From Nonomuraea coxensis DSM 45129 (GTDB lineage: Bacteria > Actinomycetota > Actinomycetes > Streptosporangiales > Streptosporangiaceae), in contig NZ_CP068985.1 in assembly GCF_019397265.1 (NCBI RefSeq), positions 7,869,001 through 7,933,000 of the forward strand: a stretch of DNA of 64,000 bases, in the 5' to 3' direction. The position numbers were made by a program, and so were the translations under genes. Below are positions 32,521 through 41,565 of this stretch, one piece after another. The stretch's first letter is position 1. Every line of letters starts with the position of its first letter. The notes below the pieces were generated by a model, which saw nothing but the letters and a program-made list of their open reading frames with translations, made no database searches and was not told the origin of the DNA.

Positions 32521-35394
32521 TCAGCGACCCCGGCCGCGGACCCGCATCGCCGCGGACTCGGCGAACCGGTCGGCGTCGGCGTCCTGGTAGATGTGCTGCT
32601 CCTGGATCACCACGGCGGGCGACGATGACCCGCCCGCGGCTGCCGCGCCCGCCTGCGCCGTACTCAGCCCGCCCGGCGACGAACTGGACGCCGGCGTGTA
32701 CGACGACGGCGCCTGTTGCGGCGCGGACACGCGCGCTGTGTTGGCCAGCGACACGCCGCCGCCACCCAGGCTGAGCCCGTACTGTGACGGGTTGAGGACG
32801 ACCTTCTCCGGCTGCAGCGGAACGGAGCCGGAGGTCAAGGTGGCGCCGACCTTCGGCAGCTTGAGCGAACCGCTCGTCAGCGTCGCACCGACGCCGGACG
32901 ACGACCCGCGCTTGATCGTCCCTGCGGTGAGCGTCGCCCCCACCCCGCTCTTGCCGGCCTTGGTCACGGTCGCGGCCTTGAGCGACGCCCCTACGGCGGC
33001 CTGCAGTTGCTCGACGGCGCCGGTCAGGCCGTTGATGCTGCCGGCCATCGTGTCGGCCATGCCCGTGACGCTGACCTGTACCAGGCTGCCCATCTCGGCG
33101 ACCGCGCCGCCGATCACCCCCGATCCGGTCTCCCAGCCGTTCACGAGCGACTGACCGACCGTGCCGACCTGGCCGATCGCCGATGTCAGGCTTCCGGACT
33201 GGCCGAGCGCCGCGTCGAGTGTGTTGATCGCGCCGCCTAGGTGAATCTCGTACTGGTCAGCGGTGAGCTGTACCGACTCGGCGAAACCGGAGATCGTCTG
33301 CGAAGCCGCCTTGTTGATCAGCAGATAGCCGAAGTCGTCGGCCACGCGGGCGAGCACTTCCGACGCCCTTTCGCGATGCTGCGAGGCGTACGGGATGAAC
33401 GCCTCCCGGCCGGCCTCAGCGAAGATGGCGTTGTTCGTGGGCGAGTACGTCGCCTGATCCGTGATCATCGGCTGGAGTACGCCGCCCGACGCCATCAACC
33501 GCACACCGTTCTGGGCTATGCCGCCGCGGGCATAGTTCTGCTTGCGTTCCAGCGCCGCCCGGCCCGAAGGGGTGTCGTAGATCGTGCGGACGTGGACGTC
33601 GATCGTGCCCTTCTGCCTGGCCACGTACAGAAGGAAGTCCGCCAGCTCGGCCTTGCCCTTCGCCGTGTCTGCGTCGATCGGGACCTTCTTCCCGTTCGGC
33701 AACAGCTTGATCGCGTTGCCGAGGGAGTCCACTGCGACGATGCCGTCCTTCGTCTTCATCGTCGTGATGCCCAAGCTCTCGCCGAGCGCCGCGACCGTGT
33801 CCTGAGCGGCCTTGTTGCCGCCCGCCCACTCCTGCAGCTTCGGGAGCTGGTCGAGGAACGCCTGCCCCGACTTCTCCGTCTTCCCGGTCCGCTCCGACTC
33901 CGCCCGAGCAGCGTCCGCGATGGCGCCCGTCACCTGCTGGAGCGTCTGCAGCCGTTCCAGGCCGGTCAGCTTGTCCTTGCTGGCCGCTTCCGTCGCCCGC
34001 TGGATTGCTTCCTTCAGCCGGATCTCCGCATCCAACGCTTTCGACGCAGGGTCGAACACCCCTTCGAGGGAGTCCTTCAGGTTGCGCATGCTGACCGTGG
34101 CCGCGTCGCCGCCGCCGGACAGCCCGCGCAGCGCGGACACGCCCGCCGCCATGTCGGCCTCGAACCGGCCCATGAGCCGCGGGAACTCCTCCATCCCCGA
34201 CGTGATCTCATCCAGGCTCGCGCCGAACATCTGCTCGAAGAAGTAGTCCCGGCCCATCTCGCTGCCCGCCGGCCCCAGCGGCGCCGAGAACGCCAGCTTG
34301 ATCTCATCAGCCCAGGACAGCACCTCCGCGCCCGTGCTCAGCAGCGACGTGGCGTCGTTGAGCAGGTCGGCCAGCATCGTCGGGTTCTCGTCCATGATCT
34401 GCCCGAACGTCGTGAACGTGTCCGACAGGTTGCCCATGATCGACGGCATCTGAGCGGACAGGCTCGACAGCAGCGTCCCGAAGGAGTCGCCGATCTTCTC
34501 CAGGCCCGGCCCGAGCCGCACCAGCCCGTCACCGACCGCCTTTACGAACTGATCGACGTCCGGGGCCAAGTCGGCGAAGATCCGCGCCAGCGTCGGCTTC
34601 AGCCGCTCGAACGAGCGCAGCGCCACATCGGACGCCCGTACCGCGCTCACGGCGAACGGCTGAGCAGCGTCCGCCAAATCGCCCTTGATCGCGTCGGCGG
34701 TCTCCGACCAAGCATGCTTGACGTCGTCCGACGTCGCCGCCGCCGTGAACCCCACCGTCGCCAGCGCCGACCCGATCGAGAACACCAGGCCCGACGCCGC
34801 CAGACCCGCCACCGCCGGCAGCGCCGCCACCGCCGCCGACAACGCCGCCACCCCCGCCGGCCCCGCGTTGCCGATAACGCCGATCGCCGAGTTGAACGCC
34901 GACCCCATCAGGTCAGCCGCGGTGATCGCCGGTCGCGTGTCGACGTCCACCTCCGTCTGAACGCGGCGGCTCCCGATGCGGTCCAACTCAAGATCGACCT
35001 TCCGCAGCGCTGACAGCGCGTCGTCGATATCGACCTGAACCTGAGGATCGAAATCCTTCGTCGCCAGCTCGTTGAGCTCGAACTCCAAATCCCGCAACTC
35101 CGCCAGCGCCGCCGCCGAGTCGACGTCGATCCCGATCCGCTTGGACGACAGCGACTCAAGCCGGCGCCGCACCTCCGCGAACTTCAACTCCGCCGCCGTC
35201 GAGTCGGCGTCGATCTTCACCTTCGGCAGCGCTCTGGTAGCCGCCTCCAGCCGCGACCGCATCCGGTCCGCCGACGCGCCCGTCTCCGACAGCCGCACCG
35301 ACAGCGACCGCGACTCCGCCGCCATCCCCTTCATGTTCCGGACAGCCGCGGCAGTCTCCGCCTGGAGCCGGATCGACACCGACCGGTCAGCCAT
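32521..35394 (-). CDS. Phage tail tape measure protein
   Basis: The 957-residue protein is largely helical with heptad-like stretches at the start (residues 1-160), a hydrophobic region about 165-225 (AGVAALSAAVAALPAVAGLA), further helical parts, and a low-complexity C-terminus in which VGATLTSG or VGATLTAG occurs three times. This is typical of actinophage tape measures, which set tail length and form the inner tail channel. It is the last gene of the long minus-strand operon. The start overlaps the preceding gene by 8 bases. Confidence 0.85.
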   Translation of the reverse strand: MADRSVSIRLQAETAAAVRNMKGMAAESRSLSVRLSETGASADRMRSRLEAATRALPKVKIDADSTAAELKFAEVRRRLESLSSKRIGIDVDSAAALAELRDLEFELNELATKDFDPQVQVDIDDALSALRKVDLELDRIGSRRVQTEVDVDTRPAITAADLMGSAFNSAIGVIGNAGPAGVAALSAAVAALPAVAGLAASGLVFSIGSALATVGFTAAATSDDVKHAWSETADAIKGDLADAAQPFAVSAVRASDVALRSFERLKPTLARIFADLAPDVDQFVKAVGDGLVRLGPGLEKIGDSFGTLLSSLSAQMPSIMGNLSDTFTTFGQIMDENPTMLADLLNDATSLLSTGAEVLSWADEIKLAFSAPLGPAGSEMGRDYFFEQMFGASLDEITSGMEEFPRLMGRFEADMAAGVSALRGLSGGGDAATVSMRNLKDSLEGVFDPASKALDAEIRLKEAIQRATEAASKDKLTGLERLQTLQQVTGAIADAARAESERTGKTEKSGQAFLDQLPKLQEWAGGNKAAQDTVAALGESLGITTMKTKDGIVAVDSLGNAIKLLPNGKKVPIDADTAKGKAELADFLLYVARQKGTIDVHVRTIYDTPSGRAALERKQNYARGGIAQNGVRLMASGGVLQPMITDQATYSPTNNAIFAEAGREAFIPYASQHRERASEVLARVADDFGYLLINKAASQTISGFAESVQLTADQYEIHLGGAINTLDAALGQSGSLTSAIGQVGTVGQSLVNGWETGSGVIGGAVAEMGSLVQVSVTGMADTMAGSINGLTGAVEQLQAAVGASLKAATVTKAGKSGVGATLTAGTIKRGSSSGVGATLTSGSLKLPKVGATLTSGSVPLQPEKVVLNPSQYGLSLGGGGVSLANTARVSAPQQAPSSYTPASSSSPGGLSTAQAGAAAAGGSSSPAVVIQEQHIYQDADADRFAESAAMRVRGRGR

Positions 35395-35632
35395 CGCCCA
35401 TCACCGCCTGCGCCGCGGCGAGCACCTGCTCCAGGCTCGCCCCAGGAATCGCCCTCGCGACGTACGTCGCGAGGGGCACCTTGAACAGCGCCTCGCCGAG
35501 CAGCGCGCCCGCCATCGTGTCGTCCGTCCACACCACTGAGTTGATCGCACGGCCGAACGCCATCAGTTGCTCATCCGTCGCCGCCTCACACGCCCGCCTG
35601 GCGTCGGCCAGCGCCTCATCAAGCGCGCTCAT
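35387..35632 (-). CDS. 81-residue hypothetical protein before the tape measure
   Basis: The protein (MSALDEALADARRACEAATD onward) is helical and acidic. It lies where tail-assembly chaperones sit in phages, directly before the tape-measure gene, but no slippery frameshift site pairing it with a second frame is obvious. Start and stop overlap both neighbours. Function inferred only from position. Confidence 0.6.
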   Translation of the reverse strand: MSALDEALADARRACEAATDEQLMAFGRAINSVVWTDDTMAGALLGEALFKVPLATYVARAIPGASLEQVLAAAQAVMGDG

Positions 35633-36024
35633 CAGCCCTCCCGGTCCTCGACCAGCAGGCGCCGGGCCGTGGCCGTGCCCGACAGGGACACGCCCACCAC
35701 GTCCAGATGCCGGCCGATCAGCCACCCGTCTTCCGACTCCATCACCCGCACCCGGTCCTCGCGCTGGATCTGCGGCGCCGTGTCCCACGGCAGCGACACC
35801 ACGAGCTGCGCCAGCGTCACCTCGCGCTCGCCCCACTCCGTCTCCGACGACGACCGCGGCTTGACCCGGCAGACGCCCGTGTAGACCGTCGTCCACGGCT
35901 GCTCAAGCTGCCCGGTCTCCTCGTCGAGCACCGGTTCGCCGTCCTTCCGCTCGATCACGCACGTGTCGCGCATCAACTGCAACGCCGCCACACGGCCACG
36001 ACCGAGCACACCCGACACGCTCAC
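35632..36024 (-). CDS. Phage head closure/connector-like protein (DUF6093-like)
   Basis: This 130-residue protein reads as a beta-rich head-tail connector: ALQLMRDTCVIERKDGEPV, TVYTGVCRVKPRSS, and a C-terminal strand region. The pattern LMRDTCVIER and TGVCRVKP is typical of the DUF6093-like head closure proteins of actinophages. The GTG start at 36024 overlaps the preceding stop. No capsid or portal gene accompanies it, which is odd. Confidence 0.75.
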   Translation of the reverse strand: MSVSGVLGRGRVAALQLMRDTCVIERKDGEPVLDEETGQLEQPWTTVYTGVCRVKPRSSSETEWGEREVTLAQLVVSLPWDTAPQIQREDRVRVMESEDGWLIGRHLDVVGVSLSGTATARRLLVEDREG

Positions 36025-36497
36025 ACGTCCTCCCCGATCGAAAAAGCCCCAGACCCGTACACAGGAAAATCCGCCTCCCCCGCGGTCTTACGCCCGCCCT
36101 GGTCAGAGGGTGGCCGCCACCCCATGCGGATGCGGAGACTGTCCTGCTGCGCCCGCCAGATGCCGCGCAGCGCGTCCCGGCCATCGATCACCAGATTCGG
36201 GTTCGCCCTCTTGAACTCGCACCACTCCCGGACCCGCGAATCAGGCTGCCGGTGACGCTCCATATACAGGCCGCGCCCGGCAAGCCAGTCACGCGCCGCG
36301 GCGTGCCAGCGCTCCTTAGCCGCCAGCCACACCTCCGGATCGCCGGTGAACCACCCCGACTGATCCGGATCCGGACGCTCCGGCGAGCACCCCGGAAGCC
36401 AGGCCGCGTAGTCGAACCGGAACAGCCACGCCGGCGGGTCCGAGGCATCGCCCTTCGGCCTGCCCGCATCCATGCGCGCCCGCCGCCGCTCACTCAC
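36021..36497 (-). CDS. Hypothetical phage-type protein
   Basis: The 158-residue protein is rich in Trp and Arg (PPAWLFRFDYAAWLPGCSPE; FTGDPEVWLAAKERWHAAAR). GTG 36497 is chosen, with a G-run upstream; GTG 36503 is two codons longer. It overlaps the TerS-like gene by 8 bases and the connector gene by 4. I do not recognise it. Position between TerS and connector suggests a DNA-packaging or head-related role. Confidence 0.6.
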   Translation of the reverse strand: MSERRRARMDAGRPKGDASDPPAWLFRFDYAAWLPGCSPERPDPDQSGWFTGDPEVWLAAKERWHAAARDWLAGRGLYMERHRQPDSRVREWCEFKRANPNLVIDGRDALRGIWRAQQDSLRIRMGWRPPSDQGGRKTAGEADFPVYGSGAFSIGEDV

Positions 36498-36867
36498 TGC
36501 CACCCCCCGGCGTCGGCAGCGCCCACCCGAGGCTGAGCATCCCCTTCGGCGTGAGCCCGAGCTGTTCGCCGAGATGCCGCATCTCCTGCGCCGCCCACGC
36601 CGATGCGTCCCCCGACAGCACCGCCGTGAAGTGGCAGACGTACGCGGCCACGGACGGGATGAACGAGTCGTCCCACTGCGACGCCTGCGGCGCTGTCCAC
36701 AGCTCGTGCCACAGCGTCCGCTCCTCCTGCGACCATTTGCGCCCGCCAGGCATCGCAGGCACCGGCAGCTCACACACGCCAGGAAGCACAATCAGCGCCC
36801 GCCCGCCACCTGACGGCCGATAGCGGCTGTACGGCTTTGACGGGTCCCTCTTAGGCCCTCCGGCCAC
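36490..36867 (-). CDS. Terminase small subunit-like protein
   Basis: The 125-residue protein has the P27-type TerS pattern: a Gly/Arg/Pro start (MAGGPKRDPSKPYSRYRPSG), LPVPAMPGGRKWSQEERTLWHELW, a helix with WDDSFIPSVAAYVCHFTAVL, and LGLTPKGMLSLGWALP near the end. TerS binds the packaging site and recruits the large subunit. No large subunit gene is present in the element, so the protein could redirect a helper phage's packaging, as in satellites. The GTG start at 36867 is followed by an unbroken frame. Confidence 0.7.
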   Translation of the reverse strand: MAGGPKRDPSKPYSRYRPSGGGRALIVLPGVCELPVPAMPGGRKWSQEERTLWHELWTAPQASQWDDSFIPSVAAYVCHFTAVLSGDASAWAAQEMRHLGEQLGLTPKGMLSLGWALPTPGGGSE

Positions 36868-36979
36868 CCTCCACGCCCCTTCCGTTGACCCTGGTTGCTT
36901 GAGCGACCCCCCGGACGTCTCTCCCGCGGTCCCGGATCGGCGAAATGATCAAGGGATTGGTCCCCAGGGGGGGTGCGGG

Positions 36980-37348
36980 TCATAGGAGCTTCCCGAGTAG
37001 GTCTTTGATCGCCTGGTCGAGCTTGGGTTCCTGCTGGGTCAGGGCTCGTGTGCCGTCGAGGTGGGGCGGCTGGTTGACGCTGCCGAACTCGAATCCGCGT
37101 CCCATTGATCCCTGCTTGCGTCCGATCTCTGGGCCGATCTCCCAGATGGCGGCGCTGGTCGAGGGGATCTGCTCGCTGGTGATGCTGTTGGGGTAGTGCT
37201 TGCCGTGTCGGCCTGCGGTGCGTCGGGCGTTGTCTCGCCATGCCCGCTGTAGCTGGGCGGCCTGGTCCTTGACGGTGTCGTAGGTCTTGCGGCGGAGTTC
37301 GGCCGCGGCCTGGTCGAGCTGGTCGGCGAGGTCGTCGAGTCCGGTCAT
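36980..37348 (-). CDS. HK97 gp10-like phage structural protein
   Basis: The 122-residue protein starts with a helical part (MTGLDDLADQLDQAAAELRR) and ends with GFEFGSVNQPPHLDGTRALT and QQEPKLDQAIKDLL, matching the shape of HK97 gp10 family head-tail proteins, in which the FEFG and PPH region is typical. It starts ATG 37348, overlapping the previous stop. A gap of 112 bp with no clear signal separates it from the TerS-like gene. Confidence 0.75.
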   Translation of the reverse strand: MTGLDDLADQLDQAAAELRRKTYDTVKDQAAQLQRAWRDNARRTAGRHGKHYPNSITSEQIPSTSAAIWEIGPEIGRKQGSMGRGFEFGSVNQPPHLDGTRALTQQEPKLDQAIKDLLGKLL

Positions 37349-38046
37349 GCCGGCCAGGTCCCGTGTCCGGGCATGCTGGGGCCTGCGATGTCGGGGAACT
37401 CGCGCGCCATCTTCTGCCCGGCTACCTCGCTGGGCTTGGGCCAGGCGAGGTAGCGGGGCCGGTGCTGGAGCGCGTTCTTGACGATGGCGTTGCGGATGGC
37501 GAGTTCGACGGCTTCGTGGGGTTGGATGTCGGCGCGGCGCCGGAAGTCGAGGCTGCCGTCTTCGCACCGCCGCCGGTAGGTGATGCCGTTCATGGGGTCG
37601 GCGGACCAGACGCCGGCGGCCTTGAGGTCGCCTTCTTCTCCGTGCTGCTGGGCTTCGATCTGGAGGGTTTGGCCGCGGTTGCTGATGTCGAGGAGGCGTT
37701 CGTGTCGCTGCCGCGTGGTCTCGTACAGGTGGGCGAGGGCGTGTTCGGCGGCGCGGTAGGCGTCGAGGAGTGCGGCGCTGTTGCTGGTGAAGTGGGCCAG
37801 CTCGTTGGCGAACGCGGTGTAGCGGCGCTGCCGGTCGGCTTTGCGGGTTTCGGCTACGCGGGTCTTGGTCTGTTCGACGAGGAGTTCGGCGAAGTCGACG
37901 AGCTCGTTGTGCTCGGCGAGGTCGCGTGGGGTGATGCTGGTGTCGCCCTCGACTACGCGGCGCTTGAGGTCGTCGAGGAGGGCGCGGGCGTCGGCGGCGT
38001 CCTTCTCGGCCTGCCGCACGTCGGGGTCCATGCTGATGGGGGTCAC
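37345..38046 (-). CDS. Hypothetical coiled-coil protein
   Basis: The first 150 residues of this 233-residue protein are mostly charged helix (DVRQAEKDAADARALLDDLK; LLVEQTKTRVAETRKADRQR). The C-terminal 70 residues include YRRRCEDGSLDFRRRADIQP and a proline/tryptophan-rich end. GTG 38046 and the stop overlap both neighbours by 4 bases. No known phage structural family is recognised; scaffold-like properties are possible. Confidence 0.65.
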   Translation of the reverse strand: MTPISMDPDVRQAEKDAADARALLDDLKRRVVEGDTSITPRDLAEHNELVDFAELLVEQTKTRVAETRKADRQRRYTAFANELAHFTSNSAALLDAYRAAEHALAHLYETTRQRHERLLDISNRGQTLQIEAQQHGEEGDLKAAGVWSADPMNGITYRRRCEDGSLDFRRRADIQPHEAVELAIRNAIVKNALQHRPRYLAWPKPSEVAGQKMAREFPDIAGPSMPGHGTWPA

Positions 38047-38300
38047 GCGGCGTCGCCTTCCTGCTCGGCCTTGCGGGCGCGGTTGGCGTCGGTGAGCTGG
38101 AGCTGGGCGAGCTTGTACCTGTCCTGCGGGGACAGGCCGGCCATCAGCGCGGGGTTGTCCTTGGCGAGCGCGGCCATGTCGCGGAGGTAGTCGAGGCCGG
38201 CGAGGTGGCCGTAGCGCTTGTTCGTCTCGACGCGCCCGTCTGTGGTCTTGCTGGCGTAGTGGCGGACTACGGCGTCCCCGATGCCTGCTGGTCTGTCCAT
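38043..38300 (-). CDS. 85-residue hypothetical protein
   Basis: ATG 38300 has GAGGGGC upstream and overlaps the preceding HTH gene by 34 bases; its stop overlaps the next gene. The protein (MDRPAGIGDAVVRHYASKTT onward) is probably helical. Function unknown. Confidence 0.6.
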   Translation of the reverse strand: MDRPAGIGDAVVRHYASKTTDGRVETNKRYGHLAGLDYLRDMAALAKDNPALMAGLSPQDRYKLAQLQLTDANRARKAEQEGDAA

Positions 38301-38734
38301 GTGCCCCTCTTGTCGGTCAGGTAGTGCTCGACCGATTCGGGGCTGACGTGCCAGTGTGCGCCTGGTCCTGCCTGCCAGCCGTCGATTCGGCCTGTCTGGC
38401 AGAGGTGGCGCAGGGTGCGTTTCGCAAGGCCGTACCGCTGCGCCACCGCTGTCAGTGAGTGCCTGTCACTCGTGTTCATGCTGGGGTCGGTGGTTGCGGC
38501 TGGTCCAAAAGCGGCAAGACGGTTTGCCGCTTTGTCCGTTTCGAGGGCTTGCTGTAGGAGGGCGGGCAGGCCGGGCGGGAGTGGCCGGCCGTGCTCGACG
38601 TCGGCCCGCGCGTGGCGGAGCAGCCATTGGGCGAGGGGTGAGGCGGCGGCCGTACCTGACTGCGGTGCGGCCGCCGCCCGGTGTGGCGCTGGCAGGTCTG
38701 TGGGCGCAACGGGGTCGTTTTCCCTCGCTGCCAT
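38267..38734 (-). CDS. HTH protein with a MerR/excisionase-like C-terminal domain
   Basis: This 155-residue protein has an Ala/Pro-rich N-terminal half and a C-terminal DNA-binding part reading TAVAQRYGLAKRTLRHLCQT, then RIDGWQAGPGAHWHVSPESV, the pattern of a winged helix of the excisionase/helix-turn-helix-17 type. ATG 38734 is preferred because of GGGGAG upstream; ATG 38770 would add 12 residues but has no clear ribosome binding site. It may regulate the operon it is in. Confidence 0.7.
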   Translation of the reverse strand: MAARENDPVAPTDLPAPHRAAAAPQSGTAAASPLAQWLLRHARADVEHGRPLPPGLPALLQQALETDKAANRLAAFGPAATTDPSMNTSDRHSLTAVAQRYGLAKRTLRHLCQTGRIDGWQAGPGAHWHVSPESVEHYLTDKRGTWTDQQASGTP

Positions 38735-38778
38735 GTCTCCCCGCGTTGCGCGGAGTGGATTTGACGCCATGTCGGTGG

Positions 38779-38844
38779 TTACTCGGGAAGCTTCCCGGCG
38801 TCGGGAAGCATGAGCTGCGTCACGATGAGCGTGATGGAGGTCAT
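38779..38844 (-). CDS. Possible 21-residue leader peptide
   Basis: ATG 38844 overlaps the stop of the gene at 38841-39263 (ATGA), has GGAGA upstream, and encodes MTSITLIVTQLMLPDAGKLP plus one Glu before TAA. The length is short, so this may be chance, or a peptide that couples translation to the HTH gene. Confidence 0.3.
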   Translation of the reverse strand: MTSITLIVTQLMLPDAGKLPE

Positions 38845-39263
38845 GAGGTCTCCTCGGCAGGGATAGGCCGACCGGGGCAGATCAGCTCCACGGTGTTGCT
38901 GGTCCTGACCACATCAACGATGCCGTCGCTGTCTGAGCTGATCGGCTTCGCGCCGCCGTCCGAATCGATGATCCAGGCGAGCACCGGTTCCACGTAGGCG
39001 CTGCCGTCCTCGTTGCTCCACTTGACCTGCCAGTCACCACCGGGGATCGCGGCGACGACGGGCGCGTCGTCCTGGTGGATGCCCTCGAAGTTGCTGTAGC
39101 TGTTGGCGGGAACAAGGGAGTGCTTGCCGGGGACGTACGGGTAGCCGCCTTCGTCCCATGCGACGACGGGCATGCGGCTGTAGGCCGTCCTGGTCTCGCC
39201 CTTCGCGTCGGTGCGGTCGTGCTTGAAGAGAGCGACGAACGGGATGGTTGCGGGGATCAGCAT
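38841..39263 (-). CDS. 140-residue hypothetical protein
   Basis: The protein reads MLIPATIPFVALFKHDRTDA, then alternating strand-like segments such as MPVVAWDEGGYPYVPGKHSL and GDWQVKWSNEDGSAYVEPVL. It is acidic and has a beta-rich profile. Its start overlaps the primase-helicase stop by 7 bases. No family is recognised; position right after the replication gene suggests a role in replication or its control. Confidence 0.65.
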   Translation of the reverse strand: MLIPATIPFVALFKHDRTDAKGETRTAYSRMPVVAWDEGGYPYVPGKHSLVPANSYSNFEGIHQDDAPVVAAIPGGDWQVKWSNEDGSAYVEPVLAWIIDSDGGAKPISSDSDGIVDVVRTSNTVELICPGRPIPAEETS

Positions 39264-41218
39264 GAGGTCTCCTGAGGGGTTTCCGTGCCGGGGAAGAGTT
39301 GGACAACTTCGGCCGTCTCCGGCGAAGGGAGCGCCGAAGAGTGCGAAGGGTGCATGTCTCCGTGTCCTGCGCCCTTCGCTCCCTTGGCGCTCTCTTCGGG
39401 GTCGCTGAGCGCCCAGACCCATCCCTCTCCGAAGGCGGCTTTGCGGGACTCGATCTTGGCTTTAGCCTTTGCTCGCTTGAGCTGATCGCGTGAGAATCCG
39501 GCCGCTGTACCGTCCCGCATGACATCGGTCGCAGCGGCTTCCTTGTTGGCCTTCGCGCCGATGTAGTTCTTCAGCCACTCGGCGGCTTCCGCCCGGCTGC
39601 TCTTGTCGTCCCCGTCGCTGTTGCCGAGGATGTCGGTCACGCCACGGTCGGACTCGCCGATGAACCTGAGCTTGCCGACCTTGGCCGGCCCCTCCTCGGT
39701 GTCGAGGGTGACTTCATCGACGACGTACCGGAGGTGCGGCACGCTCAACCGGCCGAGGTTGTTCTTGGCCTGCGACAGGACGCAACTGCCGTCTTCCGCC
39801 TCATCGTCCCGGGCAACGGCGACGACAGCCCGTGCCACGGCGGAGAACGCTCGACTGCCCGTGATGAGGTTGAGGGCGTCGTTGCTGCTCGACTTGTTGA
39901 AGTGCGCCAGGGCGCCGATGGCGCAGCCCGTCTCGTCGGCGAGCTTCGCCAAGGGGTCGAGCGCGGTTCGCAGTTCGCGATCCCTGTGAGTGTCGATGCC
40001 GTGCCCGATGACGCTCATCAGCGGGTCGAGGGCGAGCATTGCCACGCCTTCGGCTCTGATCTCGGCAACGAGCCCTTCGCAGTCGTCGGGCAGCGTCAGC
40101 GGCGCCTCGCGCCCGGCCTGCGTGACCACATCGACGCGGTACACCATCTCCAGGTCGGCACCAGCGACCATGAGCCGGGGCACGATGGTGTGCGCCCAAC
40201 TGTCCTCGGTGGCGGCGTAGATGACCGGCCGTGGCGCGCCGAAATGGACGCCAGGGAGCGTTCCGCGGGTGAGCTGGGCAGTCAGCCAGACCAGCGTCAG
40301 CGACTTGCCGATGCCCTCGCGTCCGGGAATGAGCGTGATCGACCCTGAGGGCATCCGGTCTTCCCAGACCCATCGCACAGGCCGCGGCTTGATAGTGGAC
40401 GCCTTCGTGAGGCGGACTCGACGCGGCGCCTCCTGCTCTGTGACGACGGGCGGTGGGGTGGGCGCTTCACCCGCCGGCAGGAAGTCCACCAGGGTGTGCC
40501 CTGCGAAGAAGTGGTCGGTGGCGTCCTTCCCGGCAGCCGCCTCGACCACCACCACGGACTTGGCCTTGCCTTCGAGGTCGGCAAGCACCCTCCGAGCATG
40601 CTCGCGGCCCTTGTCGTCGCGGTCGGCCACGATCACCACGTCTGCACCCTTGAGCGCGTCACCGTACGACGGATGCCACCCCATGCCGACGCCGCCAGGG
40701 TTGCAGGTGGCTACCTCGCCCGCGCGCTCGATCGCGGCGACGTCCTTCTCTCCTTCCGCGACCCATACGGTGCGGCCTTCGGCGACGGCGGCGAGGACGG
40801 CGGGCAGGCGGTACAGCACTCGGCGGACACCCTCGGTGTTGTAGACCCATCCGCCCTTGCCGTCCGGCCTCTTCTGGCGGAAGCCCTTCGGGAACCGGCG
40901 TTCGACGCGGAACAGCAACTCGCCGTGCTCGTCGAGGTAGTCGTACTCGGCGACCACGACCGGCGTGGGCAGCCGCGACTTGTCCAGCTCGTCGTCGAAC
41001 AGATCGGCCAGAGAGAGGTTCAGCGCCTCGCGCACGTCCGCCTTGTCGCAGCCTGCCCAGCAGTGCAGCCACACCTTGCCGACGACCGGACGGATGCTCA
41101 GCGACGGCTCGCGGTCCGGATGCGTGGGGCACTGCGCCATGAAGTAGCCACGCCTATTGCGTACGGCCAGGCCGCGCTCGTTGAGTGCGGCCATGACCCT
41201 TTCAAGAGCGGCGCCCAC
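39257..41218 (-). CDS. Primase-helicase (CHC2, Toprim and RepA-like AAA domains)
   Basis: The 653-residue protein combines three replication modules. A zinc finger with CPTHPD at residue 30 and HCWAGC near 52 belongs to the CHC2 primase type. A Toprim domain follows with WVAEGEKDVAAIE (about 150) and VVIVADRDDKGREHA (about 190). A RecA/RepA-like helicase domain has GREGIGKS near residue 303 and ALDPLMSVIGHG near 400. It would support self-replication of the element after excision. It is the first large gene of the minus-strand operon. Confidence 0.9.
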   Translation of the reverse strand: MGAALERVMAALNERGLAVRNRRGYFMAQCPTHPDREPSLSIRPVVGKVWLHCWAGCDKADVREALNLSLADLFDDELDKSRLPTPVVVAEYDYLDEHGELLFRVERRFPKGFRQKRPDGKGGWVYNTEGVRRVLYRLPAVLAAVAEGRTVWVAEGEKDVAAIERAGEVATCNPGGVGMGWHPSYGDALKGADVVIVADRDDKGREHARRVLADLEGKAKSVVVVEAAAGKDATDHFFAGHTLVDFLPAGEAPTPPPVVTEQEAPRRVRLTKASTIKPRPVRWVWEDRMPSGSITLIPGREGIGKSLTLVWLTAQLTRGTLPGVHFGAPRPVIYAATEDSWAHTIVPRLMVAGADLEMVYRVDVVTQAGREAPLTLPDDCEGLVAEIRAEGVAMLALDPLMSVIGHGIDTHRDRELRTALDPLAKLADETGCAIGALAHFNKSSSNDALNLITGSRAFSAVARAVVAVARDDEAEDGSCVLSQAKNNLGRLSVPHLRYVVDEVTLDTEEGPAKVGKLRFIGESDRGVTDILGNSDGDDKSSRAEAAEWLKNYIGAKANKEAAATDVMRDGTAAGFSRDQLKRAKAKAKIESRKAAFGEGWVWALSDPEESAKGAKGAGHGDMHPSHSSALPSPETAEVVQLFPGTETPQETSC

Positions 41219-41565
41219 TAAGCGGCCTTCCTTCCACGCCTGGTCGCGCGGAAGCGCTTAGGGACGATCTGGTAGCGCGCGCCGCACTCGGCCGTCTTCG
41301 TCCTCGTGAGGGCGGGCGGCGGGAGCGGGCACGTGTGGCGATGGTCCTGGCCGCACTGCTCGCAGTCGGGCACCTGTATGTCCGCGGTCTTACGGCTGGG
41401 CCCGCCGACGAACAGCAGGCCGGCCACGATCGGCAGGGAAGCCTGTCGCGGGAAGTCGTTCCGCTTGTCGCCGCTGGGCTGTACGCTGGCGAAGTCTTCT
41501 GTGGCCTTCTGGCCGCTTCCGAGAGCCGCCCCCGCCAGGGCGGCTTTCGTCTTTTCAGGGCTCAT
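41218..41565 (-). CDS. 115-residue hypothetical protein with cysteine pairs
   Basis: The protein has a disordered N-terminal half (MSPEKTKAALAGAALGSGQK) and two cysteine groups, DCEQCGQDHRHTC and ECGARY, with histidines, so a zinc-binding tail is possible; the C-terminus is strongly basic (PKRFRATRRGRKAA). It overlaps both neighbours. Likely DNA-associated; family unknown. Confidence 0.6.
   Translation of the reverse strand: MSPEKTKAALAGAALGSGQKATEDFASVQPSGDKRNDFPRQASLPIVAGLLFVGGPSRKTADIQVPDCEQCGQDHRHTCPLPPPALTRTKTAECGARYQIVPKRFRATRRGRKAA

Noticed and set aside
33241..35013. 590-codon plus-strand frame opposite the tape-measure gene
   Set aside because: Arginine-rich shadow with no start signal; the minus-strand frame has the phage-like protein.
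36868..36979. Possible gene or promoter between TerS-like and gp10-like genes
   Set aside because: No start with ribosome binding site and no clear promoter or hairpin; left as short spacer.
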